Numbered from the stretch's first letter, positions 1 through 12,033 are shown. The stretch is DNA of 64,000 nt from Taudactylus pleione (GCA_031769625.1 JAUIMM010000636.1:2507501-2571500), one strand, 5' to 3'. Notes: generated by a model not told the origin, from the letters alone. Translations and numbers: made by a program.

Positions 1-584
1 TACTTTTTAATGGTAGCTCATGATTTAGGACACTTTTAGCATTTGGATATTTATGAATCTGCAAAAAGAGTCCATTTTCCTACATTTTTTATTCAGTGCA
101 TCGTGTATTCTAAAGAACAACGAAAAGTAAAATATAATAATACTAATAACATTCAGAGACATATGCAAACATTTTATTGTACTATTTTTGGGGGGATTAC
201 ATTGGGAGCATGTACAGGGATTATGGCAACTGACTTCTGTAACTTTTTGAATCTATAGAGACCTCTTCAATTTTACTCTTCTTCTACTCTTTTGCTTTGT
301 TGTTCATTACTACTTTTGTTTGTCCACAGTAAGTTTTTTTCCACATGACCTTCCAGTTCTCGCTGTTTTCTACTTCAATTTCTACATCTTCCTTGTTAAT
401 GTCCAAATATGATGGATGCCTTACTTATTCTCTCTTGGCTACTGTCACCATGTCAACGGGCACTGGGGTTCATATGAATCAAAAGGTCTGTTTGCTGTAG
501 GGCCAACAAGAGGTCAGCTGAGCCACCGGTATATATGAGGTACCTGATCAAGTTAGGGGCTTAGTAATACCCATTAGTAATACC
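1..584. other. AT-rich stretch, no feature recognised
   Basis: Short open frames occur but none shows a recognisable domain or codon bias. No terminal repeats or RNA genes were seen. Confidence 0.5.
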
Positions 585-762
585 CCATTGTATAATTTGT
601 TGACAAACAAACTAATTTGCATGGGCACACAATTTTGGGGGCATGAGAGTCCCTTGAACAAACCAACTCGCCTCAATACCCCTTGCTCAGAAGCAAAAGT
701 CAGACTCCCTACCAGAATTGTGCTCCCCTGCAAATTAGTTTGTCAACAAATTGTACAATAGT
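585..762. mobile_element. Small MITE with about 50-bp inverted repeats
   Basis: About 50 bases at 587-640 recur inverted at 712-760. Both arms contain a TTTGTTGACAAAC-like core followed by CTAATTTGCA. The arms differ by a 4-bp indel and a few substitutions. The roughly 70-bp centre is non-coding. The foldback structure suggests a non-autonomous DNA transposon. No clear target duplication was seen, so the superfamily is undecided. Confidence 0.55.
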
Positions 763-1512
763 TCACTTGTCTCTCAAACTAAGTAGGAATCTGGTTGAAG
801 CCTCTACAGCAGTGAGTCCCTAGGTGAGTGGTCCCCCACTGAAAGGTGCTGGATTGCCTATGTAGGAGCTGGAGGTTCCAAGGGCAGGGCAAAATCAGTG
901 ATCTCATTAAAAAGTGTACAGGTGTATAGAATACCTTTAAAGCACCAGTAACTCTTTGAAATCAGTCTCATATGTATTACTGCAGATGAGACTCCCATCA
1001 GAAGGAGAACTAAATCAGAAGTGTTTTATCCCAAGTAGACATAGGCAGACATCGGGCCAGAGGGATCTTTGCATCACTCGCCATGTGAGGCAGAGTGGAT
1101 GGCCTGTGAGTCAATAAGACAGCAGCATTTTTGAGTAAGGGGCATGACTGATGTGATGGGTTTAGTTTCTAGGTAAGGGCAGCGGTCACTGTATCTGCTG
1201 TGTGTGGGTGAGTATGACTGAGGTTCACCTCTAACTCACTCTGCCTAAAACTGTCCTGATCAGGGTGGTTTGTAAAGGCCTTACCACAACAAAGTCCACT
1301 AAAAATAGGAGGTATAATGATGCAGGGTTTAGAGTCCTGTGTAGTATCTAGGGCTACTGCTCTTACATGTACTCAGGACCAGCACCCTGTGCAAGAAATT
1401 TTGGGGTGCCCCCACCCTCACAAATCCAACTATATCCATCATTAATACTTTTATAAATATTTTAAATATTTTATTATTAAAAAACACACATTGTCGACCA
1501 CAGGTAAAAAAA
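763..1512. other. No feature recognised
   Basis: Unique-looking sequence without terminal repeats, tandem repeats or plausible coding frames. Confidence 0.4.
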
Positions 1513-1643
1513 TAGCAACCAATCTGATTCTACTTAACATTTATCGAGCACCTTTTAGAAGATAATATCTAGAACCTGATTTGTTTGCTATTGGCAACAT
1601 CTCCACTTCTAAAACCTGCACTTTAGCTAATATACCCCACAAT
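1513..1643 (-). mobile_element. MITE fragment related to the 27.0-kb element
   Basis: Read on the minus strand, this stretch matches most of the palindromic MITE at 27026-27199. Shared parts are the AATCTGATT block, the GGCAACATCTCCACTTCTAA block and the end that reads TTTAGCTAA here and TTTAGTAAA there. The outer GGGGTAAATTT end is degraded, so this is an old truncated copy. Confidence 0.55.
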
Positions 1644-2000
1644 GTCCCACTCGGTGGAAAATAATCACACACACATTGGCCCCCAGAGGAAAAAACACAC
1701 ACAAACATTTTCCCCATGGGAAAAAAACACACACATCCAGTAGGCCTCAAAAAACAAAAACCCACACATTGGCCCCTACATAAAAAAAATACAAAAATAA
1801 AACATGTTGTCCCCCACAGAAAAAAATAGACATTGTCCTCCACTGGAAAACTTATAACACATTGTACCCAAAACAAATAATTTAATACATATTGACCCCA
1901 ACAGGAAAAAAAATAAAACACATTGTCACCAACAGGAAAAAATTAATACACATTGGCCGCACAAAAAATATAAAACACATATTACTTGCAAAGTCCCCCA
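1644..2000. repeat. Degenerate CA/purine-rich minisatellite
   Basis: Units of roughly 35-40 bp repeat a pattern of CACACATTGGCCCCCA followed by an A-rich run, with heavy divergence. A minus-strand open frame of 126 codons across it is rich in F, C and G and is best explained as repeat translation. Confidence 0.6.
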
Positions 2001-2760
2001 CAGAAGACTTACTTGACCTGCAAGAGCTTCCAGTCCCTCTGTGGCCTGCCCTCAGCCATGGGTGTAACCGAAACCATCAACAGCTGCAGACTCAGTGCAG
2101 ACTTCAGAGCACTGTGAGGGCTGGACCAGGGCCGGCTCGAGGCACGTTTGACCAGTGTGGTTGAACAAGGGTGCCAACCCATAAAGGGTGCAGCCATCCC
2201 AACCATCCCAATTTTCAGTGGGACAGTCCAGTTTTTTGGGCATTGCCCCACTGTTCCACCCGCAGGCCAAAGTGGGCACCCCCACCGCTGCAGCTGTGTG
2301 GTGGTGCCGGCCCCAGAGAAGAGGAATGGATGCAGTGCAGGGAGAGCACTGGGAGCAGCCCAGCTACTGAAGGAGTGCTGTTCTCCCCCCAGCCTGACGT
2401 TAAATGTGAGGCATGCCATATGGAGAATTAGGCCCCACCCATTTTCAGGTGCACGCACTTTTGGTAAGGGGGCATCGGAGTACCTCTCTGCACAGAGCTC
2501 AGCTTCTCCTCAAGCTGGCCCTGGGCTAGGTGGCAGGCAACTGTATGACCCATGTGACATGGCCTGGGACACATCTGAGCCACCCAAACAAGCCCAGCAC
2601 TGCCCGGGCCAAAAGTTAAAACTGGTGGTGCAGCTGGTGCTGCGGTTGCCGACAGGATTATGTGTGTCCAGGCTCTATGAGGTAGTCCAATTATGTTGTC
2701 ATACTGATTTTTCAATGGCATGTCAACATAAAATCCAATGAACATTTGAAATTTATATAG
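2001..2760. repeat. GC-rich dispersed repeat, unclassified
   Basis: GC content rises sharply and overlapping open frames of 60-197 codons occur on both strands. None shows a domain, and the frames conflict, as expected for GC-rich non-coding repeat. The text resembles the segments near 9.1 kb, 33.1 kb and 45.8 kb (phrases such as 'ggtgcc' near 'cagggcac'). It may be a decayed DNA transposon; family unknown. Confidence 0.3.
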
Positions 2761-5222
2761 AACCAACATAGTCTTCAGCAGTGTTGGTCAAACAGTAAAC
2801 AGGAGAAGGGAGATGAAGTGCATTTCATATGCACGGTGGTAATTAAACACCCAAGCCTGTGGGTGTTTGCTTCCGGACAGGAAAGGGATACATATTTAGT
2901 GAAGTTAGCTTATTGGTTTTAATTGGGGGCAGGTAATCAGGGCCATTTTGAGAACTGCTGCTTGGCAGCCATTTTATGTACTGTAGCTTGTCTGGTGGAT
3001 GTTTCCCGCCCTCCATCCCTTCTTCATTGTGATGCTTGGTGGACTGGCAGTTCGCCTCCCATATAGAAGTGTGGTGTGAGTATGCAGTTGGTAATATTGC
3101 ATTGTGGGGTTGTACTTTCTGTGCCACCATACTTTGTCTTTCTTCTTCTATTAGTTTGTTAATTTATACTTAATTTATAGTTTAAATTGTTTATTTAGTT
3201 TAAAAAGACACAAAGCTGACCTTCATTTCCCCTTACACAAGTCTCAGTGTCATTATTTTATTTTGGTCATGTTTGATGGTTTACCCTGCACTGTCAGGAG
3301 GGGGCACTCATCAGGAAATGGGGAGTCTGTGATTATTAATATAGATAAAAAAGGTGCGGGGGTTTGATGTAATGGTACTAAAACATTGTTGCACCTCAGA
3401 GATGTAAGTAAAAGTAGGCAGTGTTTACAGCACTGCAATATCTAGAGATGTGGGCATAATCATATCACTCGAGGCTTCTACAGGGCCTAGCACTTAATTA
3501 AATCTCGCCCAAAGAGCTGGAAAGCTGCAATCTATAAGGAAATAGGAATTTGATACACAAGGGTGAGGGGGGAGAGGAGGGGGGAGGATCCTGCCAGCAG
3601 TGTGTAGATTTGTGTAGAGATTGCAATAATTGTCATGACAATTTTATTGATTGGTATTGTAATACAAAATATTTTGTGCTTGACCCTCAATAGTATAATC
3701 AAACTTGTTAAGTGGCCCCAATATAAAGGTCTACAGTAACATAAATAATATATTTGAAGTAACATACAGTAATATAGAGGTTTGAGTAACCAATATGAAA
3801 GCAAGTATACACAGCTGATTCTTAGTTAGAAGCATACCAAAAAAAAAAAAACAACTCTGCACCCAGACCAACAATGTAGCAATGCAAATAACTTATGGGG
3901 ATTTTTTACTTCCAGGGTAAATACCGGCTGCTTTTTTTACATGTAGCCCAGAAATGCTGGACAGCTTTAGTTTTTTATCTAAATCTCTCTGCACATTTTA
4001 AATCTCCCCCACCTGCAGCGCAACTTGGTTTTTCCAGGTGCAAAACTGTGCTTGCTTATTTTTTGCATTACTCCTAACTCCCATTGTGCATAAATTCTAT
4101 ATTATATGTTATAAAAACATGATACATTTTTTAAATAATTTGAAAAATTTGTTTTGCGTAGTGGCCTCAATGGGTAGGGGGCGTTTGAATTAATTTATGG
4201 CACCTAGGTGTTTGTAGTCCCAAAATATATAATAATGCTTAAAACTAGAGATAAAAATTAAAGTGTGCTTTTGCTAATAATAACGGGACTATAAGTGGGT
4301 AATAATGTAAAAGGTACTGTAAAGAAATGTGAATTATGTATGATTGTAGAGACGGAGTATTTGGAGTCATCTTTCAGTAATTATGTAAGTTTACTTTAGT
4401 TTTGTTTTGTTTTTCTAACAGTAATTGTACTTAATAAGAAGTGTTTACTTAGCATTCCAAAATAAACAATATATATTCTGTACTGAAATAAAAATAAAAA
4501 ATTAAACATGATTTCCTGAAATGGAATAAAAAATGGACCTTATTATCTTATTATTAAACATAATAGTGTGGCAAGCAATTTATGGAAAGGAAAATATCAA
4601 TGTACAGTGGTGTTTAAATACTTTGACTTTATATATTAGCTACAGTAGATGCTAGACTAAGGTTTCTACAGGTACTTTTATACAGTAGATACATGATAAA
4701 CAACAGCTTCTCCTATAGTAACTGGACTGCTGGACGCAATATTAAGTGATACAAAGGCAAAGTGGGTATGAATAAAATAATGAAGCACTTACTGTACAGC
4801 ATTTTTTTGGCCCTTACACTGATTATAGCATTATGTTTTCCAGGACTGGCAGGCAATATGGCAATAAAAAACACAGTGACATTAGAAAGTGGCAGAATGC
4901 AGGCATATAATTCTCAAACTGATGTTATTTCATTACTCTTACATTTTTCGAGATTTTGGGTTTAGCCGGCAGTAAATCATTTGAATTTAATTTAATCTTT
5001 TTCTTCTGCGCCAACTAACAAGTTGTCCTTGGAGATAGTTGTCAGTTCCCTTACAAACTATTATTTGAATTAGACTTACAGTATTCTGAGTTATAGAATT
5101 CTGTGGTAGTGATTATTGTTGTATGATTTTAAATTGTACATAAGAAATCCAGATTGAACTTTGTGTGTTTATATTTGTATTTTGTCTATAGTTATTTTGA
5201 TTTTAGGACATTGTAACTTGAC
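2761..5222. other. AT-rich DNA without recognised features
   Basis: No coding frame with recognisable similarity, no inverted termini and no RNA gene were seen. Short A and T runs are present, for example near 3840. Confidence 0.45.
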
Positions 5223-5231
5223 AATATTATT

Positions 5232-5291
<60 letters not shown>
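5223..5291. repeat. Palindromic (ATT)n/(AAT)n microsatellite
   Basis: A short ATT run is followed by an AAT run and then another ATT run, so the tract is self-complementary and can fold into a hairpin. A change of strand phase inside one microsatellite is less usual than a simple run. Confidence 0.85.
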
Positions 5292-6960
5292 CAAACACTG
5301 GTCAGCCATTAAATAATATATTCATTAAATTATTTCTATTCTTGTTACTAATAAATATTCATAACAATAAAAATAATATCAAATATAGTATTAAGTACTA
5401 CAAAATTACTAATATATGTAAAAAAAATTGTAGAGGAATACGTGAAGTAAGCTATTGAATAAATGGAACATACATGTCTCCAGTCTTGTATACTTTAGTT
5501 CAGTCATTTTTTTATTGTATTCCATCACAAAGACAAAGTGTTTATTTGTAATGAAGATTAATGGGGGGAGCATTAATATGAATTGATACCCTACAGTTAA
5601 ATACTGAACCATACTTGGTCATCCTCCTGCTCTCAATGTTTGGACTGTCATTTTCATTGTTACATATGATTCACTAATGAAAAATCTTAATCTATGCTAG
5701 TGTGTATTGAACCAAAGGCTAGAAGAGCATTAATGAATGATTAATAAACAGAAACATGTGTTTAACAATACAACTAGAGTAAAGAAAAAAACACATTGTC
5801 CAGTGTTATAGTGTTAAATTATTTGTGAATACAATGTTATTTTAAATAGTAACTGCTGTTACTTGGTGAGTTGTCTTTGCTTGAATCATTTCTTGTGTCC
5901 TGGATATTGGGGGCAGAACGATAAAGCCCTAGGGGGCAGTCTCATTAATGTTCTGCTGCTCTCTATTTTAACAATTTGCATGCACAATTAATTTTTGCCT
6001 CAAGAACTTACAATCTAATTTAGGTTGGAAAGAATTGTCACTAAAAGAGCCTTTTAGATTTGTCAGTTTATAAGTCCAACATTAGTCTTGTAATATCAAG
6101 TTGCATTGCATAGAATGTCTATTGCTCTGTATTTGAATGTGAATAAGTAAATGACACTTGGATTTCATAGGATCTATGTTTAAAATAAAAGTTAGAGAGA
6201 TGCAGATTAATGAACAAAAGGAAACCGATGCACTTTTAAAGTTGAATTGATAAAAAAGATGCCTGAAACTCTCATAAAACTAGACAAGGTGCAATGTATT
6301 GTAGCAATATGAATTACTGTGTTAACAGAGCTGAACAAAAGACTATTTGATCATTTTATTTTACCATGCATATTAAGCTTTGAGAATTGTCGTGAAAACA
6401 ATGTCATGAAATAATATGAATATTTGCAGCTATTCATGCTGATCTCAAGAGATTTTGTATCCATCACAAAACAAGGCAAGCACTGTATCATTCAGACACA
6501 AGATTCAAGCTCTAGAATAGATAACAATTTGCACTGTAGGAAAAAATAGATTGAGAACTTCTCAAGTACTCATTAAAAAGAGATAAATGTGTTGGGCGCC
6601 TTTCAATATACATCAGCAGACCTCGCTGGGCACTCCTCTGATCATCAAATGTGACATGTAACAGTTGTAATCTACTAATAGTGCAAATTAACAGCTCATC
6701 TATGACTCAGTCTTTGGCTCATTTGTTAATCTAACTTGCTGTCCCTGCAGCAAAAAGAAAAATTGATACAAAGTATCGCAATGATTAAAATCACAGCTAT
6801 GATACTGTGCCACAGTGTACATACAGTACATGTATCTCATGATTTTCTAGTGTACACGGTTTAACATCCACAGCATTTTTCAATTAACAAACTATGTGTT
6901 TAATTAAAATGTATTTTATTGTACAAATACACAAATATTCTATTAACTAATAATGAGGCT
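5292..6960. other. AT-rich DNA without recognised features
   Basis: No domain-bearing ORF, inverted repeat or tandem array was recognised. Confidence 0.45.
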
Positions 6961-6964
6961 GTTT

Positions 6965-7110
6965 TCTTCAATGTAATTTATTTATATAATGCCACCAGCC
7001 TTGCAGCACTGTACAGGGAATATTTATAATTCAGTCCCTGTCCGATTGGAGCTTACAGTCTAAATTCTCTCGCACACAAGCACACATTGCACATTTATAG
7101 TCAGCAGCCA
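6965..7110. mobile_element. Retroposon tail fragment shared with the 40.2-kb SINE
   Basis: The sequence carries the phrase GGAGCTTACAGTCTAA preceded by 'gcactgtacag' and 'cagtccctgtcc'. The same order (GCAGTGCTTTACAG, GTCCCTGCCCC, GTGGAGCTTACAATC) is found at 40230-40300 inside the SINE. This looks like a truncated copy of the same tail region without the tRNA-like head. Confidence 0.5.
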
Positions 7111-7283
7111 ATGAAACTTCCAGTATATGTGTGGGGTGTGGGTATAAGCTGAAGTACAGTAACTGTAAGAACCACACTAAAACATGTGGAGAAAATAGAA
7201 ACTATACACAGGTAGCAGTATAGAGTATCTAGACCGGGCGAAGGCATGGTAGCCTTTTTAACACAAAATAAATAAGAAACTCA

Positions 7284-7784
7284 GGGCCTGATTCAGACCC
7301 GCAAGCGGGTCGATGGTGGCCCAGTGCGCACGCGCGGCGTGCGCACTGTGCGTGCATGAGCCCCAGAGCAAGCGCACAAAGCACTCGCTCCATGGCTCAC
7401 TGATGTTGATCGACAGCTCGCCCCGTTTTGTAGGCGTGGTGGGGGGGTGGCTTCACAAACGGAGGCGTTCCCATGCGAACGCCTGCCGTTTGTGGGCGAC
7501 CCCACTGACATCACCAGTGATGTCAGTGGGAGAGCTTCCAGCTCTATTAGAACCAGAAGCTCTCTGGGGCTTGCGGCCACGAGACCCTACCACAAGGGTC
7601 TCGTCGCAAGCCCGATGGTTGCGATGGTCTTGACCATCGCGACCATCATCCTGGCCGCTCGCATAAGCTGTGGGCGGGAACCCACAGCTATGCGAGCGGC
7701 CAAGAGGCCGGAACTAGAAAAACCAGCGCCCGCCCTGATTCAGAGCGAGCGCTCGCTTTTTGCGAGTGCCTCTTAATCAGGCCC
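7284..7784. mobile_element. Harbinger-like multi-hairpin MITE, copy 1
   Basis: The ends are inverted (GGGCCTGATTCAGA on the left; the complement, slightly decayed, on the right). They are bordered by the 3-bp repeat TCA at 7281-7283 and 7785-7787. Nearly the whole interior is a chain of separate hairpins: 7297-7312, 7322-7348, 7463-7482, 7501-7530 (perfect 14-bp arms around two bases), 7531-7563, 7581-7602, about 7613-7646, and about 7652-7702. Open frames of 95-109 codons on both strands are by-products of the high GC. PIF/Harbinger membership is inferred from the 3-bp duplication and the G-rich termini. No transposase is present. Confidence 0.75.
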
Positions 7785-7914
7785 TCAGTCCCTATTGACA
7801 CTCCCTATATACAGTATGACAAAAGGGGGTCAGCTCACCCCAAGTAAAATACTGTAAGCGATGGTAAGTCGTCTTTGCACATAAATGACTAAGTAAGAAT
7901 AGGGTAATAGAGCG

Positions 7915-8215
7915 ACCATAGGTGTCCAAATCACAATGAAATATGACATATCTGAAGGAAAATATGACATATCTGACATGTTTGTCAGATGAACGATGAA
8001 CAATGCGCGTTCCCGCTTGTCAGATAACAATATTTAATATCTGATGTATTTGCAGTCAGATTTGGACGATTCCATTCATTTTACTGCAGTCAAAAATCGT
8101 TCAAATCGTTCAAATCGTTGGTCAAATCGTTGATCAAATCGTTCAGATCGTTCAATTGTTCAATCGTTCATCTGACACATCTGACAAATCTGACCGTGTG
8201 TATGCACCTTAAGAT
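7915..8215. mobile_element. MITE-like repeat with short tandem AAATCGTTC motifs
   Basis: From about 8090 to 8175 a 9-12 bp motif (AAATCGTTC and variants) is repeated many times. The right edge, CCGTGTGTATGCACC, is shared with the element ending near 12030, so both belong to one family. The left edge is unclear. Confidence 0.45.
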
Positions 8216-8305
8216 AAATGAAAATCTGTCACCTTACAATATAATTACAATGTGATTATGAAAATAACACCAAACGAATAAAACAGCAAATATTATACAC
8301 ACACA

Positions 8306-8741
8306 GGACCTCATTCAGAGCCGCTCACAAAATGTGAGCGCTCGCTCTGAATGAGGGCGGCCGTTTCCCTGTAAAGAGCCGGCCTCCTGGCCGTTCGTTA
8401 AGCTGTGGGTGACCATCGGGGATTGCGACGAGACCCTTGTGGTAGGGTCTCGTCTGCCGCAAGCCCCAGTGAGCTTTCGGCTCCAATAGAGCCAAAAGCT
8501 CACCACTGACATCACAAGTGATGTCAGTGGGGCCGCCCCCAAACGGCAGGCGTTCCTTCGGGAACACCTCCGTTTGGCCAGCCACCCTCCCTCCCCGCCT
8601 ATAAAATGGTGTGAGCTGTCGATCACCATCGACAGCCGCCCCTTTTGTAGTGAGCCCCGGAGCAAGAGAATTTCTCTCTCTCTCCGGGGCTTGACCCACT
8701 TGTGAGCGCTCAGTGCTTGCGAGCGGGTCTGAATGAGGCCC
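8306..8741. mobile_element. Harbinger-like multi-hairpin MITE, copy 2
   Basis: The left end GGACCTCATTCAGA and the complementary right end are bordered by ACA at 8303-8305 and 8742-8744. Several internal hairpins of copy 1 are conserved, including the palindrome around TGACATCA/TGATGTCA (about 8503-8531), the GAGACCCT/AGGGTCTC hairpin and a GGCGTTC-type hairpin. A hairpin with arms GCTGTCGAT/ATCGACAGC near 8610-8633 is intact here but lost in copy 1. The 146-codon minus-strand frames are not convincing genes. Confidence 0.75.
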
Positions 8742-8743
8742 AC

Positions 8744-9055
8744 AGTGCTTTGCAAAAGTATTCAACCCCCTGAAAAACAGTATTTTTATTGCAAACCAGT
8801 AAGATTTTTTTTTTAATTATTTGTCTGCAGATTTTTTTTTAAATAAATAAAAACTGACAAATGCTGCCTGCAGAAGTATATAACCCCAGCAGAATAGTAC
8901 TTGATGGAACCATGTTTTGCTGCAGCAACAGCTTTGAGTCTGTAAGTTTTGTATTTGGATGGTTCTGTTAGGTAAAGCTCATTGGTGTAGGTTACACTCA
9001 AAGAAAAGGGAAGGCATTTCTCCAATTGACAAAGCCCTAGCTTAGCAGTTATAGA
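8744..9055. mobile_element. Tc1/mariner terminal fragment
   Basis: The segment begins CAGTGCTTTGCAAAAGTATT, which resembles the terminal repeat of a widespread vertebrate Tc1-like family (from memory, not searched). It directly abuts copy 2 of the hairpin MITE, so the MITE appears to have inserted at its tip. No transposase frame remains. Confidence 0.5.
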
Positions 9056-9329
9056 GGATTAGACAGCGTTTACTGTAGGACTGTTAAGGGCAGGGGTGCT
9101 GAACACAGAGGACGACACACCTGTAAACACCAAAGAAGAGCCATAACTACACATTTTGGTGCCCTGTGTACATAAAGAGCATTGGTGCCCCCTCCACACA
9201 TTAAGAAGGGAAAGAGTGCGCCGTAGGCCCGGTTTGAAAAAAAAGGGTGTAGTCTCGCTGGGAAAAGGCATGACCACACAATAGTACCTTCAATTCAAAT
9301 TATTCCACACAGTATAGGAAGCAGACAGT

Positions 9330-9812
9330 TGAAATGGCGACTGCCGGCTTCCCGACTGTCTAATCCCAGCAGGGGTCTAATGACAGGTGTCGAGATCCCG
9401 ACGCCTGTAATTTTACCTATGCCCAGAGCCCAACATTCGGCATGCCGATCGAAGGTAAGCCGGGTGCCGGGCGTGGGGGGGAGGATTAAGTTAGGGGATC
9501 CCGGGGGGGATTTAGGGTTAGGCACCCCCCCAGGAGGGTTAGGCTAGGGGAAGGAGGGGTTAGGGTTGGACACCCCCGGGGGGAGGTTAGGGTCAGGCAA
9601 CCCACACGGGAGAGTTAGGTTTAGGCAGCAGGGAAGGGGGGGTTAGGTTTAGGCACTTAGAGGGGGTTAGGGTTAGGCACCCCTAAAGGAGGGTTAGGGT
9701 TAGGGGGGTTAGGTTAGTTAATAATTACCTCTAGAGCAGTCAGGATCTTCACTGGTGCCGGGCTTGCGGCGTCGAGATTTGAACCTATGTCCGGCAGTAT
9801 TTCATACCGATC
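9330..9812 (+). repeat. G-rich dispersed repeat with TTAGGG-like tandem core
   Basis: The core at about 9490-9720 repeats GGTTAGGGTTAGGCACCCCC-like units with variable G runs, including true TTAGGG motifs. Flanking text such as GTCGAGATCCCGACGCCTGT is partly self-complementary. A second copy with the same order lies at 54955-55270. This is a dispersed repeat with a telomere-like minisatellite, not a telomere. Confidence 0.6.
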
Positions 9813-10128
9813 CCCACATTATTGACCCTCAGTCACATTACCCCACACAGTAGTGTCCTTTACACATTATGCCACACACCGTAATAGCCATTACACACAT
9901 AGGCAAAACTAGACATTTGGTAATGGATGGTCCCAGCAGGGATGCCAAGACAGTCAGCAGGCCCAGGTATGGTGGGAGTGCATGACTACATGGTAGGGAA
10001 TGGCAACTCCCTCTCATTTACAGCATGATTATAGTGTGAGCTGCTGTGAAGCAGAGGTGTGAGTTGCTGCATATTGGAGACATTGGTTACAACTCTCCTG
10101 TACTCCCATGCCCCTAAAGAGACTTAGG
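9813..10128. other. Unclassified; short CACATTA-CCACACA repeats
   Basis: A few degenerate repeats of CACATTATGCCACACA type occur at about 9830-9890, also hinted at near 9305. No gene was seen. Confidence 0.35.
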
Positions 10129-10301
10129 GGTCTGTTTACTAGGCTGTGTTAGGAGATAAAGTGAATGGTGATAAGGTACCAGCTAATCAGCTCCCAACTG
10201 TCATGTCAGAGGCTGTGTTTGAAAAATGGCAGTTAGGAGTTGATTGGCTGGTACCTTATCACTGTTCACTTTATCGCCTAATACAGCTTAGTAAATAGAC
10301 C
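10129..10301. mobile_element. Palindromic MITE, 173 bp
   Basis: The ends GGTCTGTTTACT and AGTAAATAGACC are inverted repeats. Inversion continues inward through GATAAAGTGAA and GATAAGGTACCAGC, so almost the whole element folds back on itself. No clear target duplication was found. Confidence 0.65.
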
Positions 10302-11678
10302 ACTTTAGTACTTTGTACCCATCCTCCTGGGTCCAAGTTCCAATCCGTCACCAGAACTTTTGTTGCCTTGACAGTTTGCCATCCTGTCTCATGACCATTA
10401 CGTAGATAAAGTTTTCTAGCTTCAACTGTAGTCCTTGCGATGTGTTATGCTGGGCATACACTATACCATTATTGGGGCAATCCACCCGATACCAGCAGAT
10501 CGCCCTGATAATTGCACTGTATGTGCGGGCGACGAGGGTAAAATATTGATTGGTCAGTCATGGGCCCCTGTCATTATCGGTGCTACTATCTACAGGGCTA
10601 TGTATGAATGGTCAGTTCGTCTGACCGTTCCGCCCGCTGCAGCTATCGCTATCAACAGCTGCAGCCTGGTGATGTCCTATTCTTATAGCAGGGACAGTGC
10701 TGTCCTTGTTGCAGGGGCTGCCGACTCCAGGGCTGCACATGGGATCTCGCGATGCTTGCAGGATCATGTGCATGCTCAGTGGAGCCGGCCAGAACTGAGA
10801 CACAACGCATCATAGGTAGGCTGATTTGCTGTGGTCTCTAGGGCTTCCTACTTCGCCTTGGTAAAGAGGCGAAGCAGGAAGCGTTATAGCAACATGATAA
10901 GTGCCGCTATAATACATCTCCCCCACCATTCCATACCAGAGAAACGCTCCATACGTTACATAGACCAACTAATTATACTGGAAGTAGACAAGATTTAACA
11001 GTTCTTTAATATTTAACAATATTTATTAACATAACAAACCGTTACCAAAAAAAGAGACCATATTATGAAGGGAATTAAAATATTAAATTAATTGCATGGC
11101 CTGCAGGGAATACATATCAGGTAAGTCACCCTCTGCTGCACAGTTACAGAGGGAACAGAACACTGCATGGCTGCATATGCTGTGCTGGGAACCTGCACAC
11201 AGAGGACACTATACTACACATGCTGTGATGGGAACCCACTAGACACACCACTGAAACCTGCCTAGGGAGAGGCTATGCCAGTCCTCACCTGCCCGGTTAT
11301 GTGCACCCTCTACACGGCTATGAGAATCCTGAGCGCCGTCATTGTGGACAGCAAACTTCACCTATCCCCCTGCACTGTGGGGGCGTGGTATAATGACTGC
11401 CAATCGCGCTGCGCAGAACACTGCTGACCACTGCTTGGCTGGCCTGGCACCTTGGGTGCAGGAGGCAGCCCAGGCCCCATAGCAGCCACACCCCTGCAAC
11501 CTATGGTAGATACGCTGGTGATCATAACCAAATCAAACTTTTCCATAGGATGAAGGCAGATGGTCCATGATTTGATTTTACACTTTCAGCAAAGCATTTC
11601 TAATAGGGATGCGTGTATTAAAAAAAAAGTCCATTATTGTTCAGCCTTCAGTGGACCCTTAACTAATGTGTGAGTACC
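10302..11678. other. Unclassified sequence with local hairpins
   Basis: The 126-codon plus frame at 10435-10815 has no recognised domain. A 'gggcatacactata' phrase at 10452 and local dyads such as GCTGCAGCTAT/ACAGCTGCAGC (about 10630-10665) suggest decayed transposon sequence. The rest looks unique. Confidence 0.3.
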
Positions 11679-12033
11679 TCCTCTCATACACACGGTACAA
11701 TAAAAATGCACGATATGAACGATAACGATCATATTGTTATCATTCATATCGTGCATTTTTTGGCCCCTTCCAACCCCGTAACAACCTGCGATGTGTGGGC
11801 ATGTATGAACAATAGCGATATCGACCATCGCTGTGCATGCAGACCAACCTGGTCGATATCGACCAGGTAACATAGGGAAATGCGATCATTGATCGTGGGT
11901 CACTGGCCCGTCGTTGCTGGGTTTGTGGTGTGCTGGATGATCGATATCGATCATTCAGCACTCTGGGAAGGTGCAGGACGATCAGTCAGCGATATCGTTT
12001 TCGCTGACGATCGTCCCGTGTGTATGCACCATA
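11679..12033. mobile_element. MITE with CATACACACGG termini and a long hairpin
   Basis: The left edge reads CTCATACACACGG and the right edge CCGTGTGTATGCACC, an inverted pair. At about 11703-11760, two near-perfect 28-base arms (AAAAATGCACGATATGAACG and its complement) surround a 4-base loop. GATATCGA-type dyads recur at about 11815-11860 and 11940-11955. Terminal text is shared with the 7.9-8.2 kb element. Confidence 0.6.

Noticed and set aside
2009..2741. Overlapping frames of 149 and 197 codons on opposite strands
   Set aside because: GC-rich repeat DNA with conflicting frames and no recognisable domain.
8315..8765. Two 146-codon minus-strand frames
   Set aside because: They lie inside the hairpin MITE and owe their openness to its palindromes and GC content.
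9490..9720. Interstitial telomere from chromosome fusion
   Set aside because: TTAGGG motifs are irregular and part of a dispersed repeat with a second copy in the window.
10435..10815. 126-codon frame as a host gene
   Set aside because: No domain or splice context; local dyads and edge motifs suggest transposon-derived DNA.
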